DNA from: Coriobacteriaceae bacterium AM100-PB1-1D-6A
Lineage (GTDB): Bacteria; Actinomycetota; Coriobacteriia; Coriobacteriales; Coriobacteriaceae
Assembly (NCBI GenBank): GCA_027660625.1
Contig: JAQDNC010000002.1
Location: 186,001-250,000, forward strand
Reading direction: 5' to 3'
Length of the DNA: 64,000 nt
Made by a program: the position numbers and the translations under genes. Under the pieces are notes generated by a model. It ran no database searches. It worked only from the letters and a program-made list of their open reading frames with translations, and had not been told where the DNA came from. Shown here piece by piece: positions 1 to 7,759 of this stretch. Every line of letters begins with the position of its first letter. Position 1 is the first letter of the stretch.

Positions 1-2
1 CC

Positions 3-965
3 CTGCTGCATGCAGTTGAGAACCGTACTGTCATTATGATTGGCGCCACGACGGAGAATCCGTACTTCGAGGTCAACTCGGCATTGCTCTCGCGCGGTCG
101 CGTGGTGGAACTTGAGCATCTTAAAGACGAGGATATCGCCACGCTTATTGAGCGTGCGCTCGAGGCGCCGCAGGGTTTGAACGGTAAGTTCTCGGCCGAT
201 GAGGATACGGTTAAGACCATTTGCACACTGGCAGCGGGTGACGCTCGATCGGCGCTCACGACGCTTGAGCTTGCGAGCGAGATTGCCGTCACGCGCCCCG
301 ATACCGAGGGAACGCCCGCGCCGGCGGCGGGGGAGCGCTATCCCATCACTGTTGACGACGTGAAGATTGCCAATCCGCGCCGTGGCTTTTCGTACGACAA
401 AAACGGTGACATGCACTACGACATCATCAGTGCGTTTATTAAGTCTATGCGCGGTAGCGACCCCGATGCCACGATTTATTGGCTCGCGCGCATGATTGAC
501 GCGGGGGAGGATCCTAAGTTTATCGCTCGTCGTATTATGATTCAGGCTTCTGAGGATGTTGGCAACGCCGACCCACAGGCGCTTTTGGTGGCACATGCCG
601 CGTTTAAGTCTGCCGAGGTCATTGGCTATCCCGAGTGCCGTATTAATCTGGCTCAGGCTGCTCTCTATGTGTGCTTGGCGCCTAAATCGAACGCGTGCGA
701 GGCTTCGATCGATGCGGCGTTGGCCGATATTCATTCAAGTGGGCTCCGCGAGGTGCCGAGTTATCTGCGCGATCGTCATCGCCCGGGCAGCGACGAATAC
801 GGTGTGTATAAGTACCCGCATGATTATCCCGAAGGCTGGGTCGATCAGCGTTATTTGCCCGAGGGGCTGGAGCGCGGTGCGTTTTGGCAGCCTGCGGGCC
901 GTGGCTGGGAAGAGTGGCGCGTAGAGCAAAGCGAGCGCGACCGTAGCGGCAGAGCGCCCAAGTAG
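3..965 (+). CDS. rarA: Replication-associated recombination protein A, C-terminal part (5' end outside window)
   Basis: The reading frame is open from base 3 and continues upstream out of the window, so only about 320 C-terminal residues are seen. The visible part starts in the AAA+ core at the sensor-1 segment (GATTENPYFEVNSALLSR), which is near-diagnostic of the RarA/MgsA/WRNIP1 family. It runs through the lid and the C-terminal tetramerisation domain (ASEDVGNADPQAL, YKYPHDYPEGWV). RarA is a DNA-dependent ATPase acting at stalled replication forks with SSB. Walker A and B lie outside the window and cannot be checked. The TAG stop is at 963-965 and the next gene starts about 95 bp later. Confidence 0.95.
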   Translation: MLHAVENRTVIMIGATTENPYFEVNSALLSRGRVVELEHLKDEDIATLIERALEAPQGLNGKFSADEDTVKTICTLAAGDARSALTTLELASEIAVTRPDTEGTPAPAAGERYPITVDDVKIANPRRGFSYDKNGDMHYDIISAFIKSMRGSDPDATIYWLARMIDAGEDPKFIARRIMIQASEDVGNADPQALLVAHAAFKSAEVIGYPECRINLAQAALYVCLAPKSNACEASIDAALADIHSSGLREVPSYLRDRHRPGSDEYGVYKYPHDYPEGWVDQRYLPEGLERGAFWQPAGRGWEEWRVEQSERDRSGRAPK

Positions 966-1060
966 GTCCTTGGGACCTCGCACATTCCCTTTGGGTATCT
1001 TTCCCCTTCTTTGGGGTACCATGAACAGCGTCTGTATTTCGATTCCTTCGGGAGGCTTGT
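966..1060 (+). promoter_or_regulatory. Leader region with three short hairpins before the sigma-factor operon
   Basis: The 95-bp gap holds three consecutive small inverted repeats (GTCC-tt-GGGAC, CCC-ttt-GGG, CCCC-ttcttt-GGGG). It also has a GGGTAT hexamer at 993-998, which resembles the -10 of SigB-type promoters, and a strong ribosome-binding site (GGGAGG, 1050-1055). No matching -35 was found for the GGGTAT, so autoregulation by the downstream sigma factor is only a guess. Confidence 0.3.
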
Positions 1061-1651
1061 ATGAGTCCCATTCAAATCGCCCTGCTGCTGCTCGCCGTTG
1101 CCGGTGTGTGGGCTGTTATCGAGCTCGCGCTCACGCTGCGAAAGACCCGCACCGTCGTTGATTCGCTCGATAAGACCGTGAGCGACCTTAACAACACCAT
1201 CGCCGAGGCACAGCCGGTGGTAGCAAAGCTCGATGGCGCTGTCGATGAGCTCACCCCCGCGTTGGCTCAGGTTGAGCCGCTCCTCAAGTCGAGCAAGACC
1301 GCCGTCGACGCCCTTACCTCCAATCTCGTAGAGGTCGAAGCTGTGGTTCGCGACATTTCCGAGGTTACGGGCAGCGTGGCCGAGGCCAGCAATGCCGTAT
1401 CGAGCGTGACTGATTCTGCTGCTGGTGCCGTGCAGAAACTCTTTAACAAGGTGAAGGCTCCCGCGGCCGACGCCGAGCGCACGCTTTCCGCTGCCGCCGA
1501 AGCCGAGCAGCCGACCGAGCGTGTCCTGATTGACGAAGCCGGGGACGATGCCGCTGCTGGTGACGATGATGCACAGAAGCCTGCTGCTAAAGCAGCCCAG
1601 TATTACACCTACACGCCCGCCGAGACCTCCGAGGAGTCCTGCGATGAGTAG
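1061..1651 (+). CDS. DUF948-like membrane-anchored coiled-coil protein
   Basis: A 196-residue protein with one N-terminal transmembrane helix (about residues 5-22) followed by a long heptad-rich segment (about 28-140, rich in V, L, A, D and S). The C-terminus is acidic and Ala-rich, with no enzymatic motif. This matches the DUF948 type of general-stress-associated small membrane proteins, whose biochemical role is unknown. The start at 1061 has GGGAGG 5 bases upstream. The 3' end overlaps the next CDS by 8 bases, so the two are translationally coupled. Being first in an operon with an RsbW-like protein and a SigB-type sigma factor suggests a role in envelope-stress sensing, but this is inferred from position only. 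Confidence 0.75.
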   Translation: MSPIQIALLLLAVAGVWAVIELALTLRKTRTVVDSLDKTVSDLNNTIAEAQPVVAKLDGAVDELTPALAQVEPLLKSSKTAVDALTSNLVEVEAVVRDISEVTGSVAEASNAVSSVTDSAAGAVQKLFNKVKAPAADAERTLSAAAEAEQPTERVLIDEAGDDAAAGDDDAQKPAAKAAQYYTYTPAETSEESCDE

Positions 1652-2021
1652 CGAAGCAACTTGCCCCATCACGCTGACTGTTGCCGGGGATCCGCGTCTG
1701 GCACGCCTCGTACGTATGACGGCCGCCAACGTTGGTGCGCTGTGCTCCATGTCCGTCGATCGCATCGAGGACATTCGTATGGCTGCCGAGGAAGCCTTTA
1801 TCTTTGGCTGCACGGCCGTTGATTCCGATGACATTTCGATCAAATTCGACGTCGACGAATCGCATGTGGGCATGACCTTTACCTTTGGCGATCAGGCGAC
1901 TGTCGATGAGGATGACCAGGCTGCCGTGTATGCCGAGCTCATTCTGGCGAGCGTGTGCGATTCCTACGAAAAGACTGCGGCGCCCCTGACGCTTTCCCTC
2001 GACCTCAAGGCGGATATCTAA
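1644..2021 (+). CDS. RsbW-like (GHKL-fold) putative anti-sigma factor with degenerate ATP-binding boxes
   Basis: 125 residues. The start at 1644 is chosen because GAGGAG (1631-1636) sits just upstream and the reading overlaps the preceding stop. The central segment (RIEDIRMAAEEAF) aligns with the N-box helix of RsbW/SpoIIAB anti-sigma kinases. The size, the fold pattern and the position directly before a SigB/F-type sigma gene agree with an anti-sigma partner. The expected Asn of the N-box (EAxxN) is replaced by Phe, and no DxGxG G1 box is present, so ATP binding and kinase activity look lost. No anti-anti-sigma (RsbV) gene is adjacent. An alternative is a scaffold or regulator that only kept the fold. 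Confidence 0.65.
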   Translation: MSSEATCPITLTVAGDPRLARLVRMTAANVGALCSMSVDRIEDIRMAAEEAFIFGCTAVDSDDISIKFDVDESHVGMTFTFGDQATVDEDDQAAVYAELILASVCDSYEKTAAPLTLSLDLKADI

Positions 2022-2022
2022 T

Positions 2023-2814
2023 ATGACCGAACGTTCCCGGAGCGGTAAGACCGCTTGGGACAAGGAGAAAACCCGCGAGCTGTTTCGTCGCTACAAAGAG
2101 ACCGGTGATCCGGACGCACGTGAGCAGCTCGTCATGTCCCATATGAACCTGGTAAGGTTTCTTGCCAACAAATTTAAGAACCGCGGCGAGCCGCTCGACG
2201 ACCTCATGCAGGTCGGCTATCTGGGTTTGCTCAAGGCTATCGACCGCTTTGACCCCGAGCGCGGACTCGAGTTCACGACGTTTGCCACGCCTACCATCCT
2301 GGGCGAGATTAAGCGTCACTTCCGTGATAAGGGCTGGAGCGTGCGCGTGCCGCGCCGTTTGCAGGAGCTTTCTGCCAAGGTTAACCAAGCTACCGACAAG
2401 CTCACTAACGAGCTGCAGCGCTCGCCTAAGGTTGAAGAAATCGCTGAGTACCTGGGTGTGACCGTCGACGAGGTGCTGGAGGCCATGGAATCGTCTTCGG
2501 CCTATACCTCGGTGCCCATCGAGGCTCCTGGCGCGTCCGATTCCGATGATGCCCCCTCGATTCTCGACCGCTATGCCGATGACGACAACGAGCTCGATTT
2601 TACCGATGACCGCCTGGTGATCGAGGAAGCCATCCGCGATTTCTCGCCGCGTGAGCGTGAGGTTATCGAGCTGCGCTTTGTGAAGGGCATGACCCAGATC
2701 GAGATCGCTAAGAAGTTGGGTATCTCGCAGGTGCAGGTCTCGCGCCTGCTGCGCCGTACCCTTAAGAAGATACAGGACAAGATCGACCCCGACGGAGTGA
2801 TGGTTCGTTCATGA
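2023..2814 (+). CDS. SigB/SigF-family RNA polymerase sigma factor
   Basis: 263 residues. Region 2 lies at about 55-120 (DDLMQVGYLGLLKAIDRFD, TFATPTILGEIKRHFRDKGW). Region 3 is in the middle (VPRRLQELSAKVNQA, a typical SigB/F/G segment). Region 4 with its helix-turn-helix is at about 205-255 (FSPREREVIELRF, MTQIEIAKKLGISQVQVSRLLRR). This domain set without region 1.1 is the general-stress or sporulation-like group 3. It redirects RNA polymerase to alternative promoters. It starts one base after the RsbW-like gene stop, and its ATGA end overlaps the AI-2E transporter start, so the four genes form one operon. Confidence 0.92.
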   Translation: MTERSRSGKTAWDKEKTRELFRRYKETGDPDAREQLVMSHMNLVRFLANKFKNRGEPLDDLMQVGYLGLLKAIDRFDPERGLEFTTFATPTILGEIKRHFRDKGWSVRVPRRLQELSAKVNQATDKLTNELQRSPKVEEIAEYLGVTVDEVLEAMESSSAYTSVPIEAPGASDSDDAPSILDRYADDDNELDFTDDRLVIEEAIRDFSPREREVIELRFVKGMTQIEIAKKLGISQVQVSRLLRRTLKKIQDKIDPDGVMVRS

Positions 2815-4223
2815 TTGAGCACCCCCAACAAACCGACCGCACGCTGCGCGATACTCGTATTCTGACGCTTCGCATTTGGGCTGTCGTCGGCTGCATTGTC
2901 ATCGCCGCCGTCATCTTTAACCTTATGGGTATCTTGGCGCCGGTTATCGAGTTTCTCGCTGTCGGTTCCATCATCGCTTTTGTGATGTCGCCGATCACTA
3001 ACTGGCTCGAGCATCACGGCGTCGGTCGTGGCATCGGTTCGCTCATCGCGCTGATCGTGGTTGTGGCAGTGCTCGTCGGCGTCGTCTGCATCCTGTCCCC
3101 TATTTTGCTCGGTCAGATTATGGAAGTCCTGAGCCGTCTGCCTGAGCAGCTTCGCGTTGCGGGCGGTGATCTCAACGAGATGATTTCGCACGCTAAGACG
3201 CTCAACAACACGCCGCTCAAGGAGTACTTGGACGATAATCTGTCCTCGCTGGTTACTGTGGCGTCCAAGTACGTATCGCAAATCGCCGCTGAGCTCGGTC
3301 GCGGCGTGTTCCCGCTGATCACCAACACGGCCTCGCAGCTGTTCGTAATCTTCCTGGGTTTGGTGCTTGCCTACTGGCTTGCCTGCGATTATCCCCGTAT
3401 GCACCACGAGGTCTGTACCATCATCGGACAGGAAAAAGAGACCTCGTACCGCTTTATGGTCGCGATTCTTTCGCGCTCGGTCGGCGGTTATATGCGCGGC
3501 ATGGTCGTGACGTCCATCTGCGGTGGCATCCTCGCCTTTATCGGCTTTACGCTCATTGGCCATCCCTACGCGGCACTCATGGCCATCTTTACCGGCATCA
3601 TGCACTTGGTCCCGGTTGTCGGTCCCTGGGTAAGCGCGGCGATCGCCACGGTGCTCGGCTTTATGTTCAGCCCCATGCTGGCGTTGTGGACGCTCGTTGT
3701 GACCATGGTGGCTCAAAACGTCACCGATAACGTCATTTCCCCCAAGGTCATGCAGAGTTCGGTGCAGGTGCATCCCATCATGAGCCTGACGGCCCTCGTT
3801 ATTGGTTCGGCACTTATGGGTCCCATCGGCATGGTCATCGCCATTCCGCTGTGCGCGGCCCTCAAGGGCATTTTCGTCTACTACTTTGAGAACGAGACCG
3901 GTCGCCAGCTCGTGGCATACGACGGCGCTGTATTTAAGGGCACGCCATATCGCGATGCCGAGGGCAACCCGGTCGCCGCCTACGACGCGCTTGGAGACGA
4001 TACGTTCATTTACGAGTCCGAGCTCATCGGCAACGAGACCGCGCCCGAGGCCCAGGCGATGCCCAAGCCCGAGCTCGAGAATCCCTGGATCAAGCTCTCG
4101 GGCCTGCAGCCCGATGCGACGAGCTTTTTCAAGAATCCCTTCGCCAAGGACGATGACTCCAACTCGGACGACGATACCAAAACCGGCATCGACGGCTCCA
4201 TGGACGATTCGGATTCCAAATAG
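2811..4223 (+). CDS. AI-2E family transporter (PF01594-type membrane protein)
   Basis: 470 residues with about eight predicted membrane helices between residues 20 and 360. It has the family features of a large soluble loop after the first helices and a conserved C-terminal membrane block (LVPVVGPWVSAAIATVLGF, QNVTDNVISPKVMQSSVQVHP). Family members include TqsA, proposed to export autoinducer-2, and Na+/H+ antiporters, so the substrate cannot be told here. The last ~80 residues are a Ser/Asp-rich cytoplasmic tail. The ATG overlaps the sigma-factor stop (ATGA), so it is probably co-expressed with the stress sigma factor. Confidence 0.88.
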   Translation: MIEHPQQTDRTLRDTRILTLRIWAVVGCIVIAAVIFNLMGILAPVIEFLAVGSIIAFVMSPITNWLEHHGVGRGIGSLIALIVVVAVLVGVVCILSPILLGQIMEVLSRLPEQLRVAGGDLNEMISHAKTLNNTPLKEYLDDNLSSLVTVASKYVSQIAAELGRGVFPLITNTASQLFVIFLGLVLAYWLACDYPRMHHEVCTIIGQEKETSYRFMVAILSRSVGGYMRGMVVTSICGGILAFIGFTLIGHPYAALMAIFTGIMHLVPVVGPWVSAAIATVLGFMFSPMLALWTLVVTMVAQNVTDNVISPKVMQSSVQVHPIMSLTALVIGSALMGPIGMVIAIPLCAALKGIFVYYFENETGRQLVAYDGAVFKGTPYRDAEGNPVAAYDALGDDTFIYESELIGNETAPEAQAMPKPELENPWIKLSGLQPDATSFFKNPFAKDDDSNSDDDTKTGIDGSMDDSDSK

Positions 4224-4229
4224 GCACCG

Positions 4230-4469
4230 CTAGCGTTTCTTGAAGTTGTAAATGACAAGAAACGCGAGCAAAGCGATTGATAAGGGGCCGGCTACATAGA
4301 AAAAGAGAACGTCAATTGCGCGTAGAGTGTAATAGGCTTTATCGCCGGACATTACTGCATACAATACGTAGCCAAATGCTGGTTGGTTTGCGTACCAGCA
4401 GGAGAAAGCCAAAAGCGCTAAAAGTGCTACAACCAGAAGTGCATTCAGGACAAATCGTTTGCTTTTCAT
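4230..4469 (-). CDS. Small two-helix membrane protein, unknown function
   Basis: 79 residues with hydrophobic segments at about 7-28 and 48-73 and a basic end (KKR). A good Shine-Dalgarno (GGAAGGAG) lies 6 bases before the ATG, and a TATAAT box is about 35 bases upstream, which supports a real gene. It is clearly more AT-rich than its neighbours and lies convergent to the AI-2E transporter and divergent from alaS, so it may be a recent acquisition. No family was recognised. Confidence 0.6.
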   Translation of the reverse strand: MKSKRFVLNALLVVALLALLAFSCWYANQPAFGYVLYAVMSGDKAYYTLRAIDVLFFYVAGPLSIALLAFLVIYNFKKR

Positions 4470-4501
4470 CGATCGCTCCTTCCGGGTGAATCTTATATGT
4501 A

Positions 4502-4507
4502 ATTATA
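4502..4507 (-). promoter_or_regulatory. -10 box of the small membrane protein gene
   Basis: A consensus TATAAT on the minus strand lies 33-38 bases upstream of the ATG at 4469. No convincing -35 box was found at 16-18 bp. Confidence 0.45.
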
Positions 4508-4561
4508 CAGTAGCCTTTTTCAAAGCATCGCATACTCCTAAATAACGTGCACTTTCGCTGT

Positions 4562-4591
4562 AGGGTCGGCTTTATGTCGGCCCTCTTTTTT
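4562..4591 (+). terminator. Hairpin with T-run upstream of alaS
   Basis: AGGGTCG / CGGCCCT stem (one G-U pair) with a 9-base loop, followed by TCTTTTTT. It reads on the plus strand before alaS. It could stop read-through from the sigma operon or act as an attenuator of alaS. No T-box consensus (AGGGTGGNACCGCG) was found nearby. Confidence 0.55.
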
Positions 4592-4617
4592 GCACTTGCG
4601 CGGCGGGATGGTAATAT
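4590..4617 (+). promoter_or_regulatory. Putative alaS promoter
   Basis: TTGCAC (4590-4595), a 16-base spacer, then TAATAT (4612-4617). The start codon is 47 bases downstream. The same TTGCRC plus TAATAT/TATAGT pattern precedes both tRNA genes of this window. Confidence 0.5.
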
Positions 4618-4663
4618 CGTTACGTTTGAACTGTTTCGATGTGAAACCGAGGAGATTCCCTCT

Positions 4664-7321
4664 ATGAGTGCTGACTACCCGTCAATGACTACGGCCGAGA
4701 TCCGCTCCAAGTTCCTCAACTTCTTTGAGGAGCGCGGTCTTAAGCTCTATCCTTCTTCGTCCCTTGTTCCCGACGACCCCTCGCTGCTGCTTGCCAACGC
4801 CGGCATGAACCAGTTTAAGGAGTACTACCAGGGCAAGAAGGCCATGAAGGAGATCGGCGCGATCTCCTGCCAGAAGTGTGTCCGCACCAACGACATCGAC
4901 TGCATCGGCGAGGACGGCCGTCACCTCTCGTTCTTTGAGATGCTCGGCGACTTCTCCTTTGGCGGCGTCTCCAAGCAGCAGGCTTGCGCTTGGGCCTTCG
5001 AGCTTATCACCAAGGAGTTCAAGCTGCCGCTCGATCGCCTGTACTTCACCGTCTTTACCGAGGACGACGAGACCCACGACGTGTGGCGCTCCCTGGGCGT
5101 TGCCGAGGATCACATCTCGCGCCTTGGCGAGGACGACAACTTCTGGGCCGCTGGCCCCACCGGTCCCTGCGGTCCGTGCTCCGAGATCTACTTTGACATG
5201 GGCGAGGAGGTCGGCTGCGGTAGCCCCGACTGCAAGCCCGGCTGCGACTGTGACCGCTTCCTTGAGTTCTGGAACCTCGTGTTTACCCAGTACGACCGCC
5301 AGGAGGACGGCTCCATGCCGGAGCTGCCGCACCGCAACCTCGATACGGGCATGGGTCTGGAGCGCATGGCCGCCATCATGCAGCACAAGACCGCCAACTA
5401 CGACGGCGATCTGATGCAGCACCTCATCAAGCTCGGTGAGAAGATCAGCGGCAAGACCTATGACGCCGACGATTACTCCGGCGCCAGCCGCTCGCTGCGC
5501 ATCATCGCCGATCACTCCCGTGCCGTCGACTTTATGATCTCGGACGGCATCCTGCCCGGTAACGAGGGCCGCGAGTACGTCCTTCGCCGCCTGCTCCGCC
5601 GCGCCGTGTTCCACGGTCGCCTGCTGGGCATCGAGGGCGCCTTCCTGACCAAGTTCATCGACGAGGTCAACGCTCAGATGGGCGAGGCCTATCCCGAGCT
5701 GCTAAAGAACGTCGCACTCGTCAAGGGTATCGTCGCCTCTGAGGAGGAGCGCTTCTCCACGACGCTCGACAACGGCCGCGTCTACCTGGACGAGGCCCTG
5801 GCTGCTCTTGCCGAGGGCGCCGTGCTTCCGGGCGAGGTCGCCTTTAAGCTGCACGATACCTTTGGTTTCCCCATCGACCTGACCGTTGAGATCGCGGGCG
5901 CCGCTGGCCATGACGTCGACATGGACGGCTTCACCGCTTGCATGGAGGACCAGAAGGCCCGCGCCCGTGCCAACGCCAAGGGCGATGCCTGGGGCAGCTT
6001 CAACGACGTGTGGGTCGAGCTTTCCGACAAGGTCGCTGCGACCGACTTTGACGGCTACGACAACGACGTTATCGAGGGCGCCAAGGTTGTCGCCATCGTG
6101 CGCAACGGCGAGTCCGTCGAGTCTGCCGCCGCGGGCGAGGACGTCGACGTCGTGCTCGACCGCACCCCGTTCTACGCCGAGATGGGCGGCCAGCAGGGCG
6201 ACGCCGGCGAGCTTTCCGCCGAGGGCGTTGTTCTGACCGTTGCCGACACCAAGAACCACAACGGCCTGTATGCCCACGTCGCGCACGTTGCCGGGGGTAC
6301 GCTGACCGTCGGTGCTACCGTGACCGCCGCGCTCGACGCCGAGCGCCGTGGTTTCCTGCGCCGCAACCACACCGCCACGCATCTGCTCGACGCTGCGCTT
6401 AAGCAGGTACTGGGCGAGCATGTCTCCCAGGCCGGCTCTCTGGTGACGCCCGAGCACCTGCGCTTTGACTTCACGCACTTCGAGGCCCTGTCTTCCGAGC
6501 AGCTCAAGGCTGTCGAGGACCTGGTTAACCAGCAGATTTTCGCTTCCAAGCCGGTCGTGACCCGTGTCATGGGCATCGACGAGGCCAAGGCCGCCGGTGC
6601 TGTCGCCCTCTTTGGCGAGAAATACGGCGACGTCGTCCGCGTCGTTTCCGTGGGCGCCGAGGACCAGCCGTTCTCCCGCGAGCTCTGCGGTGGTACGCAT
6701 GCTGCCAACACTGCCGAGATTGGCCTGTTCAAGATTATCTCCGAGTCCTCCACGGGCTCGAACGTCCGCCGTATCGAGGCCGTTACCTCTAAGGGCGCCC
6801 TCGACTACATGGCCGACCGCCTGGCACTCGTTGACGCCGCTGCCGCTGCGCTCAAGTGCCGTGTTGACGAGGTTCCCGCTCGTGTGGAGAACCTGCAGGC
6901 CGAGCTGCGCGAGACGTCTAACAAGCTCAAGAAGGCGCTGACCGGTGGCTCCTCCGACGCTATCTCCAGCGCCATCGAGGGTGCCGTCGAGCTCGACGGC
7001 TATAAGCTCGTCGTCGCTGAGCTCCAGGGCCTTGAGGCTGCTGACCTGCGCAACGTCTGGGATACCGTGCACCAGAAGGTCGCCGGCCCTGTCGCCTGCG
7101 TCGTTGCCAGCGTGACCGAGAAGGGCACGCCTGCGTTGCTCGCCGCCGGTTCCGACGACGCCGTGAAGGCCGGTTTTCACGCCGGCAACGTGATTAAGCA
7201 GATCGCGGGCCTGGTCGACGGTCGCGGTGGCGGCCGTCCCAACATGGCCCAGGCCGGTGGTAAGAATGCTGCCGGTATCGCCGATGCCCTCGCGGCCGCC
7301 AAGACCGCGCTCGGCGCCTAA
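4664..7321 (+). CDS. alaS: Alanyl-tRNA synthetase
   Basis: 885 residues, the usual length. The start at 4664 (MSADYPSMTTAEIRSKFL) is chosen because GAGGAG precedes it and homology begins at once. The frame is open further upstream (ATG 4547), but that extension is not AlaRS-like. The class II catalytic core is at the N-terminus. The editing domain follows, with the zinc/editing motif HTATHLLDAAL (HxxxH). The distal Cys/His motif is CGGTHA, and the DHHA1/C-Ala domain contains a Gly-rich segment (GRGGGRPNMAQAGG). It charges tRNA-Ala, one of which is encoded at 61966. It heads alaS-ruvX-mltG-yqeG, a common actinobacterial and clostridial cluster. Confidence 0.98.
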   Translation: MSADYPSMTTAEIRSKFLNFFEERGLKLYPSSSLVPDDPSLLLANAGMNQFKEYYQGKKAMKEIGAISCQKCVRTNDIDCIGEDGRHLSFFEMLGDFSFGGVSKQQACAWAFELITKEFKLPLDRLYFTVFTEDDETHDVWRSLGVAEDHISRLGEDDNFWAAGPTGPCGPCSEIYFDMGEEVGCGSPDCKPGCDCDRFLEFWNLVFTQYDRQEDGSMPELPHRNLDTGMGLERMAAIMQHKTANYDGDLMQHLIKLGEKISGKTYDADDYSGASRSLRIIADHSRAVDFMISDGILPGNEGREYVLRRLLRRAVFHGRLLGIEGAFLTKFIDEVNAQMGEAYPELLKNVALVKGIVASEEERFSTTLDNGRVYLDEALAALAEGAVLPGEVAFKLHDTFGFPIDLTVEIAGAAGHDVDMDGFTACMEDQKARARANAKGDAWGSFNDVWVELSDKVAATDFDGYDNDVIEGAKVVAIVRNGESVESAAAGEDVDVVLDRTPFYAEMGGQQGDAGELSAEGVVLTVADTKNHNGLYAHVAHVAGGTLTVGATVTAALDAERRGFLRRNHTATHLLDAALKQVLGEHVSQAGSLVTPEHLRFDFTHFEALSSEQLKAVEDLVNQQIFASKPVVTRVMGIDEAKAAGAVALFGEKYGDVVRVVSVGAEDQPFSRELCGGTHAANTAEIGLFKIISESSTGSNVRRIEAVTSKGALDYMADRLALVDAAAAALKCRVDEVPARVENLQAELRETSNKLKKALTGGSSDAISSAIEGAVELDGYKLVVAELQGLEAADLRNVWDTVHQKVAGPVACVVASVTEKGTPALLAAGSDDAVKAGFHAGNVIKQIAGLVDGRGGGRPNMAQAGGKNAAGIADALAAAKTALGA

Positions 7322-7330
7322 GTAGTCGCT

Positions 7331-7759
7331 GTGGTCGCGCTCGCGCTGGACATAGGGGAGACCAGGATCGGCATCGCCGTCTCGAGCCGTGATGGCAAGA
7401 TGGCGATGCCCGTCAAGGTGCTCCCGACCGCTGAGGTCACCGGTATGGCCAAGACGTTCCGCTATCTGGTCGAGGACTATGAGCCTGGCATCCTGGTAAG
7501 CGGACGTCCCCTGACCATGGCCGGCGAACCCGGCCCCCAGGCCGAGCGCGTTGCCGCCGTGGCGCAAAAGATTGCAGACGAGCTCGGCCTTCCGCTGGTG
7601 TTTGAGGATGAGCGCCTGTCCTCGCAAGAGGCCAAGCGTATCCTGCGCGAGCAGGGACTCAACGAAAAGCAGATGAGGGGCAAGATTGACATGATCGCCG
7701 CTAGCCTGTTCTTGCAGACATGGCTCGATCGCAAAAACGAGGAGGTTTCGCATGCCTAG
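7331..7759 (+). CDS. ruvX: YqgF/RuvX Holliday-junction resolvase-like protein
   Basis: 142 residues with a GTG start 9 bases after the alaS stop. It has an RNase H-like fold with ALDIGETRIGIAVS at the N-terminus (catalytic Asp), ILVSGRPLTMAGEPGPQ in the middle, FEDERLSSQEA, and a C-terminal DMIAASLFLQTWLD Asp segment. The family acts in 16S pre-rRNA 5'-end processing and was first predicted as a Holliday-junction resolvase. Its end overlaps mltG by 8 bases. Confidence 0.95.
   Translation: MVALALDIGETRIGIAVSSRDGKMAMPVKVLPTAEVTGMAKTFRYLVEDYEPGILVSGRPLTMAGEPGPQAERVAAVAQKIADELGLPLVFEDERLSSQEAKRILREQGLNEKQMRGKIDMIAASLFLQTWLDRKNEEVSHA

Noticed and set aside
4470..4663. T-box riboswitch upstream of alaS
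   Set aside because: A hairpin with T-run exists but the T-box 14-mer and specifier loop were not found.
4547..4663. N-terminal extension of AlaRS by 39 residues
   Set aside because: The region holds the terminator-like hairpin and promoter. The RBS and family homology place the start at 4664.
5702..7753. 683-codon open frame antisense to alaS and ruvX
   Set aside because: It is a by-product of high GC at third codon positions. The plus strand encodes a full AlaRS, and the antisense protein has no recognisable domain or RBS.
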